From assembly GCA_905221615.1 (NCBI GenBank), contig CAJNDT010006024.1, positions 923,017-987,016 on the forward strand: 64,000 bases of DNA, written 5' to 3'. This stretch comes from Symbiodinium sp. CCMP2592. Its lineage: Eukaryota > Sar > Dinophyceae > Suessiales > Symbiodiniaceae. Shown one piece after another: positions 12,296 through 23,110 of the stretch. The translations under genes were made by a program, and so were the position numbers. The notes under the pieces were generated by a model that did no database searches, was not told the origin of the DNA, and saw nothing but the letters and a program-made list of their open reading frames with translations. The stretch's first letter is position 1; every line of letters starts with the position of its first letter.

Positions 12296-12964
12296 TCTCT
12301 CGAATTTGTAGTCTCAGTATGTGCCCGATTTCACGGTCAGGGCATGCAGACAAGTCACCCATGAACTCCATCGGCTTGCTTCGGCAAAGCTTTGCCAGAG
12401 GTCCATTGTTACCGCACTGCGTCAATGCCCTCGGCGAGGTGTGCATCCAGCTTCTCGCGATCGAATAGTTGAACAAACACAGCGAACAGCGAGCTGTGAC
12501 AATATTGCGCGAGGAAGATCTTCAATCTCTTCCGGAGGGCTTCCTAGCCGACATGTCCAAAACTTTCAGGGCTATTTATTGCGTCACGTGGCAGGATCAG
12601 GTCGATGAAAAGCAGGGGGACGAATGCCTGGCATCGCGGGACGGGAGGCTGGGCTTCTCGTGATGGAAGTAACTCCACTATCCTGGATTATCCTGTCAGT
12701 TCTGCTTCGCAGAAACCGCTGACTCCACAATCGTTCATTCAGCAAAGTACGAGCTTCAAACTCGGAAGCTCCACCGTAAACGACGCCAGGCCCCCGAAAT
12801 TTCCCCGACCCAGAAACCCAAATCGGCCTCCCAGCTTGCACGGACCAAGCCCTCCCGAAGTTGCAGCAGCCGGAAATCCTTCAACGGCACCTGGGAAACC
12901 ACCAGCGTCGGCGCTTCACTACTTGCAGGTAGTTTCGCCAAAAATTGGGGCAGCCATGCGACAA

Positions 12965-13258
12965 CTAGCAGCGTGGGGACACGTTCAACGCGTGCTCAAA
13001 GAAGCGGCTTGCTAGCTCAAAATGCTTCTGGCTGTGCATGAAGAAAGACAGTGAAGTCTCCTCAAAAACGTAGGCACGCAAGATGAACCACCTCTGCAAA
13101 AAGCTTAAGTCTAAGACCAGACGTTTGTATAGCTGCGCTTCGTTTTGCATTGATTCAATGGTCCGAAGAGTAAGGCTGCTCTTTTGCAGCAGCAAATGCA
13201 GCAAATGTGCCAGAACGCGATTGTTCTGAGGCAACCTCTGTTGGGGAATGCCTGTCAA
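12965..13258 (-). other. Possible coding fragment downstream of the TIR-like gene
   Basis: The frame reads like protein: an amphipathic segment (SMQNEAQLYKRLVLDLSFLQ) followed by an aromatic- and Glu-rich segment (VFEETSLSFFMHSQKHFELA). It lies on the same strand, just beyond the stop of the gene ending at 13317. It could be an alternative 3' exon, a separate gene or 3' UTR. No splice sites were resolved. Confidence 0.25.
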
Positions 13259-13316
13259 AAGTCAAGCACAGGCTGGAACACGCTGAGGCGGGGGAGGCAC
13301 TGAAACACTCGCATAC

Positions 13317-15199
13317 TCAGAAGGCCTGGCATCCACTACGGGAACTAAAAGCCAGAAGGGTGAGGACAATCGCGACAATGCCAGCAGCTATGGCACCTGC
13401 TGGTGATATTGGCAGGAGGCCGTTGACGAGAAGGCTGCCTCCAGCCAAGAGAATCATAAACACCAGGAAGACGGCCATGGTCACAAGGCAATCGTTGATC
13501 CATGTTGATCCAAGGGAAGCCCATCGGCTGCAAAGGCTCCACATGACTTTCGTGCAAAACATGAGCCAAAACATCGTTATGCCAAGCCCTAAGCTCGTGA
13601 ACTCAGCCAGCACAACCTCGAGGGGTGCCCCAGCACGCATCATGGCTACACACACATCAACGGCCATGCAAAATGGGCTGATAACTATGAGAAGCGCATA
13701 GCTCAACGGCAGGTCCACTCCGGAAGCGGCCATGAGCTCCTCCCTCAACGGGCCACGCACGTACTCTGTGAAGGCTTCCTCACTGCCATACCAAGCTGAG
13801 ATGGCCAGGTGTACGAAAGCCCTGTCGGCGGCCGAGTGGCATTGCACATTTTGCAGGTCGAAAGTCTCCAGCGATTCGGTGAGTTGTTGCTCCTCTCTCA
13901 TGAACCTTCGGTTGGTGTGTATAAAGAGCACCAGGGGCAAAAAGGAAAGGTTCGCAAGAGCCACAATGCCATGGCCTGTTCTCACCATCACATATATCGC
14001 GCTGCATATACCGCTCGCCACCGTGAGGAGCAGGATCTGGCTCTCGACGAAGAGCGGCTTCAGTTTTAAAGGCTTCTGCGGGTTTGCCTTGCGAAATGCG
14101 GCCAATTCGAAAACGCACCAAAGACCTCAAGCTCGTTTCTGAAAGAGCTGCGGATTAATCATCAGTTCGAAGTGAAAACGGATGGATAGTGTGTCACCAA
14201 GAAACCCAACATACCTTATTCGTAACCCTGGGGCTTTCATACCCAACTCATGATGAGGCTCCAGGAAATCGCCAGCCCTGAGGTCTGCCACTAAGCCTAA
14301 CACAAGTAGCAGCTTTCGGTAGTTGCATCTACAACCAAGGAGCGGGTCAGGTACGGTGGCGACCATAGAACATGCATCTCCTTCGAGATACTCAGGAAGC
14401 CTCCCAGCCCGTAAACGCCTCGCTGCTTCATTCTCCTGTCTGTCTGATGAATGCTGACCACATCGAGAAAACATTTCGGTGAAGAGCATGCGCAGCTGCA
14501 GTACGGAAGAATAAAAAGAGAAATCTGCAATGCCAGTGTGCCGGTCAGGTGAGTCCATGGAGAGAAAGGACATATAGCTTTGAAGCCCATGACATTCACG
14601 GGCCAGGTCAAGGGTGTTGTTGGAAGCACACCAACAGCACTCAGGATGAATACCACTGCCGCACAGCCAAGGCTGAGCATCAGCAAGGTTCGCCAACCAT
14701 GCTGGAACAACAGTGAGAGCACCTTCCTGCTGCCTCGTGTCCTCCAGGTGTGCGAAAAAAACACATCGAACTTGTCAACGGGCTGCGACATGCTCCACAG
14801 CTTCGTCTGAGACTCCAAGTCCAATTCTAGAGGTGAGGTTTTCCACAGCTTGCCGAAGTTTCGGAGGGTGACGACCAGCGGGATCCCCCGCACGATTTCC
14901 CTCTCCACCTTGAAGCTGATGGCGCGTTGGACCATTGGCAAGTCTGCGCTCCACTGTGGGGACATGGACAACGTCAACAACTCTGAGCTCAATGAGCTTC
15001 TCACCGACACTCGGGGAGGAAGAATCTCATCAGGAAGTACCACCTCTAAACCTGACTCGATATCGTCACCGATGGATAAAGACGGTGACGGTGGCTCTGG
15101 AAAGTGATTGTCGTCATGCTGCACAGCGCCGACGACTTCCACAGGCAACGCGACCGGCTGCTCTTCACAGCAAGCGCTGGCGCTGGCATTCGCACCCAT
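13317..15199 (-). CDS. TIR-like multi-pass membrane protein (two exons)
   Basis: The model joins exon 1 (15199-14344) to exon 2 (14125-13317), giving 554 residues. The intron (14343-14126, 218 nt) starts GC and ends AG, and the split Arg codon restores the continuous motif LTRLWCVFELAAF. I chose the start MGANAS because Gly2 and Ser6 fit N-myristoylation and a Cys pair follows; the frame also stays open upstream to 15574. Landmarks are DVFFSHTW near residue 145, then two hydrophobic segments, then CFLDVVSIHQ and VLWSPPYLTR, which resemble the strands and loops of a TIR-type fold. Exon 2 adds about five more hydrophobic segments. From memory this architecture, a TIR-like domain interrupted by membrane segments, is common in dinoflagellates. 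Its function is unknown; signalling or NAD-related roles are only inferred from TIR homology. Confidence 0.75.
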
Positions 15200-15611
15200 G
15201 GCAAGGTGGCTCAGGCATGTGGTAGCTGTGCTGATGAATAGACTTGAGATGCACTCACTATATGGGAGGACCATCAACCCAAAAACTCTGTGCAACAGCG
15301 TTCCCTCCAGGAGCAGATTTTGCTCCAGCTTCCGGGGAACTGCGAGCCCAGGACGGACGCCGGAAGTCGCAGATCTTCTTACCATAGTCACTTTAGGTTT
15401 AAGCTCCTTCAGGGCAATACCGACCGGGGTAACCCAACACTCGACAGCCCGTACCTCCCAAAGTACCAGATCTCTACGGCGAATCAAGGACGCCAAGCTG
15501 CAGAGTTGATTGTAATGCCTAAAGCCAGCACCAGGAGGTACCCGACGCCCAAGGCGGTGGCGCGCCATCCCCACCTGGCGTGCAAAGTTGGGCTTGCAAG
15601 AGCTTACCCAA

Positions 15612-15690
15612 AGGCCCCAAAGTAGTTCCTTTTCGTGTTCATATATAGAACCCTATAAGGTCATCCCCAAAAGGAACTACTTTGGGGCCT
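15612..15690. repeat. Palindromic element with perfect 22-bp arms
   Basis: AGGCCCCAAAGTAGTTCCTT and two more bases at the left are exactly inverted at the right end, around about 35 bp of spacer. It lies upstream of the TIR-like gene and could be a MITE or a transcribed hairpin. Confidence 0.8.
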
Positions 15691-16199
15691 CTGGGAGCGT
15701 CATGAGCAGAAAGAAGTTTCGAGCTCATGGTTTAGATGTGCTTCCTCTGGAAGAGAGCAGACTCAAAAAGGAGTTTCAAGCTTACGGTTTAGATGTCTGT
15801 TTTCTCTTGAACACCTTTTGCCTTCGAAGTCTTAGAATAGGTTCAGGGAAGTCTGGGAGTCTGGGGTTTCATAAGGGCTTCAAGAGCTTCGGAGTTCTGA
15901 GCTTGGGCCCGAAGGCAGCATACTGTAAGTAAGGGCTTCAACATTAATGAGCTTTATACAGTTCCCTCCGAAATTGTCACGTGGCGTTGTGTAAACCAAT
16001 AAACCCCCATTCCATTGCATTCCACGTCTAGGCCCTGCAAGCGAAACCTGCAAGGGCTCTACTGCTGCATGAGGCCTCGCATCCTCCGACTCTGCGGAAC
16101 AGCGCCGGGGAAGGCGGCAAAATGCGGTCAGGTGACCTGGCTGCAAAGTCAGCTCAGCCTTTCTGGTTTCAGGGCAGTCCCAGGCGAAGCACGACATGT

Positions 16200-16524
16200 C
16201 CGCGGTCGTCGTCATGGTCATCGTGATCGCTGTTGTCATCGTCTTAGTTGATGTCGTCACATTAAACGTCACCGTCATCGTCAGCATCATTGTCAGCGCC
16301 AGCATACGAAAACGACCACACGACGAAGACAGCGACGACGACCACGACGATGACGACACTGACAAAAGAACACGAAAATTACAATGACAACGACAACAAC
16401 AACAAGAAGAGCTACCAGGTAGCGCCACGACGGCATCGACGACGCTATCACCAGAACCAGCACCCCGCAACAGCACCACCACCACAACCACACCAACCGC
16501 GACAACAGCAACAACAACAACAGC

Positions 16525-16567
<43 letters not shown>

Positions 16568-16900
16568 CCAACACCAACACCAACACCAACAACTAACCAC
16601 CAACCACCAACCATCAACAGCCAACCAACAACAGACAACAGCCAGCAACCAGCAACCAGCAACCAACAACCAGCAACTAACAACGACAACGACAACAAGA
16701 ACAAGAGCAAGAATCCGAATAAGAATACGAATAAGAATAAGACTAAGAATATGAATAATAATAAGACTAAGCATAAGAGTAATAATAACAATCCGAATAA
16801 AAAGACTAAACAGAAGAGCATTAACAATTAATAGTAACAATAACAACAACAGTAGCAGTAAGAACAACGATAATGCTAAAACAATAACGAGAGCAATAAG
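16200..16900 (+). repeat. Low-complexity CAN/CAA repeat region
   Basis: Degenerate GTCATC and GACGAC units pass into (CAA)n and ACC-rich repeats near 16500-16600, then into AATAAG-type units. Long Gln-rich (plus) and Leu/Val-rich (minus) frames cross it but are repeat artefacts. Confidence 0.85.
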
Positions 16901-17090
16901 CACAATCGCACAAGCACTAGCTTGGCGCCACTTGCACCACCCCCACCGCCGCGAGAACGAGGACGAGGACCAGGACCAGAACGACGAGAGAACAACGAGA
17001 AAACACTAGCCTCAGCGCCGCGGCAGCACACGAATCACAACGCATCATGGGACAGCCGCAAAGATGTGATGTCACGATCATGATACATAC

Positions 17091-17153
17091 GGGTAGTTGT
17101 CAAAGTTCGGTTGCCTTGGGACCCAAAAAGGGAACAGAATTTGACAACCACCC
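17091..17153 (+). repeat. Short MITE-like element, family A, with target-site duplication
   Basis: Only 63 bp. It starts GGGTAGTTGTCAAAGTTCGG and ends AATTTGACAACCACCC. ATAC flanks both sides (17087-17090 and 17154-17157). It is an internally deleted relative of the 100-bp copies at 4155 and 9058. Confidence 0.88.
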
Positions 17154-18012
17154 ATACAACGACAACGTATGGCCTCCACCGTGGATCCGCTCCACGGCGG
17201 CGAGGCAACCCATTGCGAAGACGGGGATCCGGCCTGGGCTGACACTGCTGGGAATCCTCGGAACCTTGAGCCTTAGAGCCTTAGGGCGTGGAAGCCTCAA
17301 AGCTTCGGCGGCTGCTTGCTATACTATTGTGTATCTTATCTATCCTTATTATCTTATTCATCATACCTATCCTGTCTATCCTAGCTATCCTTACGTATCC
17401 TATCTTACCATTCTGGCCGAAATCCTTCGATTTGCGGGCTCGGGGCTCAAAGGCCACGCTCTGGCACTCCAGTAGGACCACTCGAAGTTGTTCAGCCAAA
17501 AGAGGCCAATGCAGACCTCACCGAGGAGATCTACAGTTGCAGATGATGGGAGGCCAAAAGGGGGTTTAGGGTTTCTTTAAAGGGCTCTATAAGGGTTACT
17601 ATCAGGGATACTATAATGGTACTGTAATATAGGGGCCTTCATAATTGGGGGTTGAAGATTCTTGGGGTAGGGATTCCTTAATATGAGCCCTATTATGGGA
17701 ACCCTAATCCCTACTAAACCCCCATAGGCTAAAACCCCTTTTGGCCTCCTATGATCAGAGCGTGGAGAAACCATCTGGTGATTGGATTTTCGGGGTTCGA
17801 CTTGGTAGTCTTGCGACAGGGTTGCTGGTTGCAACTTGTCCTGAATCCTTTGGGCCTTCCATTCTACGTCGTCACCTACTTCGACTTGTCCTTTCTCGGT
17901 TCGATCTGCTTCTCAGTTCCCGGAAATTTCAGAAATCCGCCTGACGACCCCATCAGCGCTGGCGCAGGAGCTCAAATAGTCAGACCCTAAGCTACCCATA
18001 AGCACCAGCTTT

Positions 18013-18141
18013 TCAGCAAGCGGCCAGGGACATGAAGGTTACAGCCTGGAGCCAAAAGAGCAGGTGCACCATCAGGCGTCGTCGCTGGACATTCTGCAGC
18101 CATGAGAGCATGCTCGGGAAGACGATGTAGAAAACGGCCAT
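18013..18141 (-). other. Possible membrane-protein exon fragment
   Basis: An open frame of 42 residues with two hydrophobic stretches around a basic cluster (MAVFYIVFPSML, then RRRLMVHLLFWLQAV). It may be an exon of a multi-pass protein with the islands at 18585 and 19541. No partner exon is confirmed. Confidence 0.3.
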
Positions 18142-18531
18142 GGTTTGCACCTCAGCTGTATATCATAGTTCTGCTTATCACAAACCGACTCAGGCAGTGT
18201 TAGCACCTGATGATGAGCTGAGTTCCGCACTGTCCAGGTCACGAAGTTGCTTGGGAGCTCTATTTGGGAGCCGGAAGGAAGCCAGACCTGGATTGCGAGA
18301 GCCGGCGCTAGGAGTCAGCGTTCGGGGTCTGGTGTACACAGAAACATCGGAGCTTTTGGGGTGCTTTGCTAGGGTTCTGGCGAGCTTCGTGGGATCGACC
18401 TAGTTTAGTGACACATACCGCTGACATGGGGCTCATCATCTGCGTATGATGGAGCCTTCGAAGACTGTGCTTGGGCTGCGAACTTCGACATCCCAAGAGG
18501 TCATCCCCGCAACCGCGCAACCCTCGAAAAT

Positions 18532-18609
18532 AATGTAAGGGCCTTAATGAGTAGAATAGCGGTTTGGGGGCCATTATACTATAATTATAGTAGGGAACCC
18601 CCAAAATAG
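18532..18609 (+). repeat. Short inverted-repeat element, family B
   Basis: Contains AAGGGCCTTAATGAGTAGAA, TTATACTATAATTATAG and GGGAACCCCCAAAATAG, and is close to the copies at 2533 and 19990. Confidence 0.7.
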
Positions 18610-18863
18610 AAAACCGAGAGATGGAGCTTTCGCTTCCGAGGCGCAGTAATGGGAAAGACCCACATGTTGAGGCCCAGAGCCGTCAGCACCAAGTTGAAGT
18701 CCCAGTATGGCGAGGAGAGGAAGGACAGCGAGTGTTCCTGCAACGCCCCTCTGCAGGAACAGGCTGCATGACGGCTGCATGACAAGATGTAAGTTATCAG
18801 AAAGTCGGCAGTGGATTGTGCTGGCACGGTAATGAGGTTCGTGCGATCCCGGGGGTAGTAGAG
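18585..18863 (-). other. Possible degenerate membrane-protein coding fragment
   Basis: The frame contains YYPRDRTNLITVPAQ and SPYWDFNLVLTALGLNMWVF, which read like coding sequence with a hydrophobic end. A one-base shift separates it from an upstream frame with FMMQRIFIKAMLAGLSALL. That suggests either a splice junction I could not place or a frameshifted relic. No family is recognised. Confidence 0.25.
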
Positions 18864-19540
18864 CAGACAACCCCGCCAACATCGCCTTGATAAAGATGCG
18901 CTGCATCATGAAGAAAAGAGCGTTGGTCAGCACGTACATCGGGAAAAGCCTGCTTCGGGCAGGTTTGGGGTTTCGGGTATCTCGGTTTCGGTCCAGGATC
19001 TGAATCCGCTCAGCAGGGGCCTTTCGCTGGTCGAGGCAACTGGCAAGCAGACAGAAATCCGTTCGGTACAGTAGTAGTCATGCCTTGCAAATCGGTTGCG
19101 CCAGAAGCGGCGCTTGTTGAAGTCGGCAATCCGGCTGCTTTCTCCACCCTGCGGCGAAACCCCCAACCACAGACCCCTACACCCACAACCGCGAACTCCC
19201 AAGGTGTACCAAGACACAGCTGCCCTCTGAAGCCCAAACGAATTGCAAATTATTGATGGCTACAAGGCCTCTGTCGAAGGTACCTTGCGGGTCCATTTAG
19301 ACGCTGTACAGCTCAAGCATGCAGCAGGAACCGACAGCACCCAAACACACAGCGTGATGACCATTACTGTGAACACTAGTAGACTAGTAGCAATAGCACT
19401 AGCATTCAAAATGATATTAATATTACGAAGAAGAAGGAGAACAGCAATAGTAGTAGTGGTAATAGCAAAACATGAAATGGTAATAAACGAATGGTCATAC
19501 TAATACGCGATAATACCACCAATAACGATAATCACGGTCA

Positions 19541-19661
19541 TCATAACAACAACGCTGGGCAATGCGGCTGAAGCGCAGCGACCAGGTCCTTCGCATAACC
19601 AAGAGTCATGACGAAGCCGGAGAGCAGGTAGAAAAAACCTCCAGTGAGGGCAAGGAAGAAA
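19541..19661 (-). other. Possible membrane-protein exon
   Basis: After an AG acceptor-like dinucleotide (19663-19662) the frame reads FFLALTGGFFYLLSGFVMTL and then a charged segment (GYAKDLVAAL) before a stop. Composition strongly suggests a transmembrane segment, but the family and joined exons are unknown. Confidence 0.35.
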
Positions 19662-19989
19662 CTGTTGATTTATGAAAATCAAACATGGCGCTCCAGACTT
19701 ACGCAGCTGTACAACCCAAACCCCTGCAGAAACAGCACCAAGACATCACAGTGAGTCAACTGTCAACCTCATAATCTGTCGCAAAACATCGAAGCAGCCT
19801 CTCCCAAAAGCAGTTGGACCCCTAGGAACTCGCTCAAGCCTCAACCAGACACATCACAACACTCGCTTCCAGCACAGTGTCTCATGGATGCGCCACCGAT
19901 CAAGTCCACGTGGATCGGGGAACCGGCGATGTAGTGACCGAAAGCCACGTGTCTGGGCTGAGCCAGGGTTCAACTTTTGGGTTTTATTT

Positions 19990-20071
19990 TAGGGGCCTTA
20001 ATAATTAGAATTCGTACGGGGTTTTGGGGCCCATAATACGATCATCATAATCAGGAACCACCAAAATAGTA
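19990..20071 (+). repeat. Short inverted-repeat element, family B
   Basis: Starts TAGGGGCCTTAATAATTAGA and ends CAGGAACCACCAAAATAGTA, with a GGGGTTTTGGGGCCC core. It has an extra CGTAC insertion relative to other copies. Confidence 0.7.
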
Positions 20072-20422
20072 GTCTGTCGCAATTTTTAGGCCACTATATC
20101 GTACATAAAGTGCAATGGCTTGACTGGTGTGGGGCTCATTGAGGTTATTTTGTCCACAACACGCAAGTTGACAAACTACACGGCTCTGTGCGGTTGTGGC
20201 TCAAGCACAAAAGACACACACAGACACACAACCAGGTGGGTGGGTAGGGTTGGATAGAGCGGGGTGGTGAGGATGGGAGAGGGTCTAGTCAGTAAGAGTC
20301 CATCAGTGCAAACATTATCTCAACTTTGTAGTATATATGCATTAATATTAATATTAATGTCAATATTAATATTAGTATTAAAATTCATATGAATAGTAAT
20401 ATTAATATTAGTATTCAGTTAA

Positions 20423-20425
<3 letters not shown>

Positions 20426-20459
<34 letters not shown>

Positions 20460-20470
20460 CGTATGTTCTC

Positions 20471-20519
<49 letters not shown>

Positions 20520-20535
20520 GTATATATACATATGT
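20426..20535. repeat. (TA)n microsatellite pair
   Basis: Two TA-dinucleotide runs separated by a short TTACGTATGTTC-type spacer and followed by TATG-type variants. The Ile/Tyr open frames here are artefacts. Confidence 0.95.
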
Positions 20536-20691
20536 ATATATACGCATACATATCTGACTGTCTCTGGCTCCCTCTCTCCTCTCCCTGCTCCTGCACAGAA
20601 AAGGCGAGGAGCAGGGCCGCCAGCCCACGGAGTCCGGTCAATGCCAGCGTGTCCACTCGCTCCGAGCCCTGCAAATATCTCGAGATTGCGG

Positions 20692-20850
20692 TTTAGGGTT
20701 TAGGGATTAGGGTTAGGGGTTAGGGGTTAGGGGTTAGGGGTTTAGGGTTTAGGGTTTGGGGCTTGGGGTTTAGGGTTTGGGGTTTGGGTTTAGGGCTTAG
20801 GGTTTAGGGGTGTAGGTCGATCTTGGGTTTAGGGTTTAGGGGTTCAGGTG
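20692..20850 (+). repeat. Degenerate TTTAGGG telomere-like array
   Basis: Tandem TTTAGGG, TTAGGGG and TTTGGGG variants grading into GATTTTGGG. Interstitial, with no sign of a chromosome end. Confidence 0.85.
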
Positions 20851-23027
20851 GATTTTGGGATTAAGGATTTTGGGTTTGGATTTTGGGAAGAGGCAAGGGC
20901 TTTGTGATTTCGAGTTGGAGGAGTGTAGGAATTCAAGGCCGCCACAAACCTGGAGTGCTTTAAAGCCTACAACTTACAACCATAAGACTTAAGCCCCAAC
21001 ATGATCTCTATAGTCTTGGCTGAGCACACGATGTAGGTCCTTCGGATGAGATGGACAGCAACTTTCATACAGGAAGCCCAAGATTTCTCTGGAGTTCTGA
21101 AGGTTCGCGGCCGTTAGGGCGCTAAACCGGAAGGTTCAGATCTACCACGGATAGCATATCTACGCGATTTTCGTGCACATGCTGAGCCCGCACCCTCAAT
21201 GTAGGGCTTGAGCTTTCAGGTGTTAAGGGTTGAGGGTCACTTATATCCCACTTCTGACTGAGAGCTGATAGCTGCCTTGGAGTTGGGCGCCAGCTGTGCG
21301 GTGGCTGAATCTGCTGGAGCCTCCAGGGCAAGGAAGCGACGGGCTTCGGCCAAGATCTCTTGAATCCTAATCAGCGGCAAGTGTGCAAGAATATACAGCC
21401 TACACCTACGTCTTCATTGTCCATCTGTCTACAGCCCTCCTCTAACCGATATGTGAGCGCAGCTGCAGACACAAATACAATCTGCCTACAGATGGTGCCA
21501 GTGATATCAGATGCATCTGCAGATGCAGACATAGTATGCAGACATGCACACACACGCACACACAGGGGGACAGACACGCGCGACACTCATCTTCGTGCTG
21601 TATATGTCGCACGAAAGTTCGGGTCATTCTATCAATTATCTTTTGGGAGCAGGTGGTCTTTCGGGTAACCACCACGGGACGGATGACCTCTGCAGTGCAC
21701 AAGCTCGTGGCGCCTGCATAGTCGCTGCTCTTTGCCCACCACGCCGAGGGCAGCAAAAGATCAAGTTGGCTGCCGCCGTGAGGACAAGCACGGCCACCTC
21801 GATGCGATGCTTCGGTTATTAGATAGGTAGATAGATAGATAGCCCATCAAAACTATAACAGGCCAACACCCAAAAGATAGCACTTTGTCAAACGGCCCAA
21901 TCGACCGAGCCCAAAGCAGAGCCTCGGCTCCTCAGCCTTAAACCTCTATTAGGGTTTAGGGCTTAGGGTTTAGGGTTAGGGTTATCTATGACTTGATGTG
22001 TGACATCAAAGGGGTTCAGAGCCTAGGATTGGCTGTAGGATTCGGGGACGTCAAGTCAATCACGTTTTCAGCAACTCAGGACTCCCAATGAACCTTGCAA
22101 CTTTCATTCTAAGGTCAGCAGCCATCAGGAACAAGTGGGACAAGAACTCCTGAAGGCTCGTCGGCCGCCGATACAGCTTCTTCGGCACTTCTGCTTCTAC
22201 TTGGTTTGTGATGAGCGGTTCACAAACACCAGTTGCTGCTGATGGCTGGTTGTGAAAACTGTCATGATAATGACGGCGAGCAGCCGCTCAAGCATGCTCG
22301 TGACTGTGACAGTGGTCCTCATGAAGATCACCACAATCGTGATGACAATGTTATGTAGTGATAGTATCAGCAGATTTGCCGTGTCAGCGTTACAGTTGTA
22401 GCCGTTGATACATTCTTGATGACGATCATGATTGTGCTTCGCTCATGACCTGATCCTGATTACCATGGTGATGATGGCGGCTAGCGAAGGCAATGATGAC
22501 GATTATGGTGACAGTGCTTTCACGTGATGACGATGCTTCATTGTTCTGTCGGTGATGAAACCGAAGTAGGTGAGGATGCTGGTGGTGATGCGAATCGAAG
22601 AAGGATCGACCCTGCCCTTGTCTCTACACCGGTCTCACTAGTTTGGCCGAGGCTCGATGCAAATGCTGACTCCAGTATCCGCCTGATACACCGACTGCTT
22701 TCTTTGACTCCGGTCGCTGCTGTCTTGATGCTACTACGATTCCTTCTGTCCTTCGCAATCGCTTCGGTCAGATCCTAAGCCTGATGTCGTCGACCATTGA
22801 ATATGCAGCTCGTGGCCAGACCCTTATGAGGATGTGTTCACGCCCGAAACAGGAGAAAGACTACACGCCTCACATCGCCCGTTTGCCAGTGTATGCCGAG
22901 GTCGGTTTGAGCGTAAAGTACGTGTAGATCTTCCTGACTCTAGTTACCGATCATAGCATTGAAATCGTAACATGGAACGACCTGCAAGCAACAAGATCAA
23001 GACAACCAAGTATGTCTGTATCCATAT

Positions 23028-23110
23028 ATAAATATATATGTATATACATATATATACATATGTATATATATATGTGTATATATATATATATGTATTCTAT
23101 ATATACACAC
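23028..23110. repeat. (TA/TATG)n microsatellite
   Basis: TA-dinucleotide runs interrupted by CATATG and GTATG units. Confidence 0.9.
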
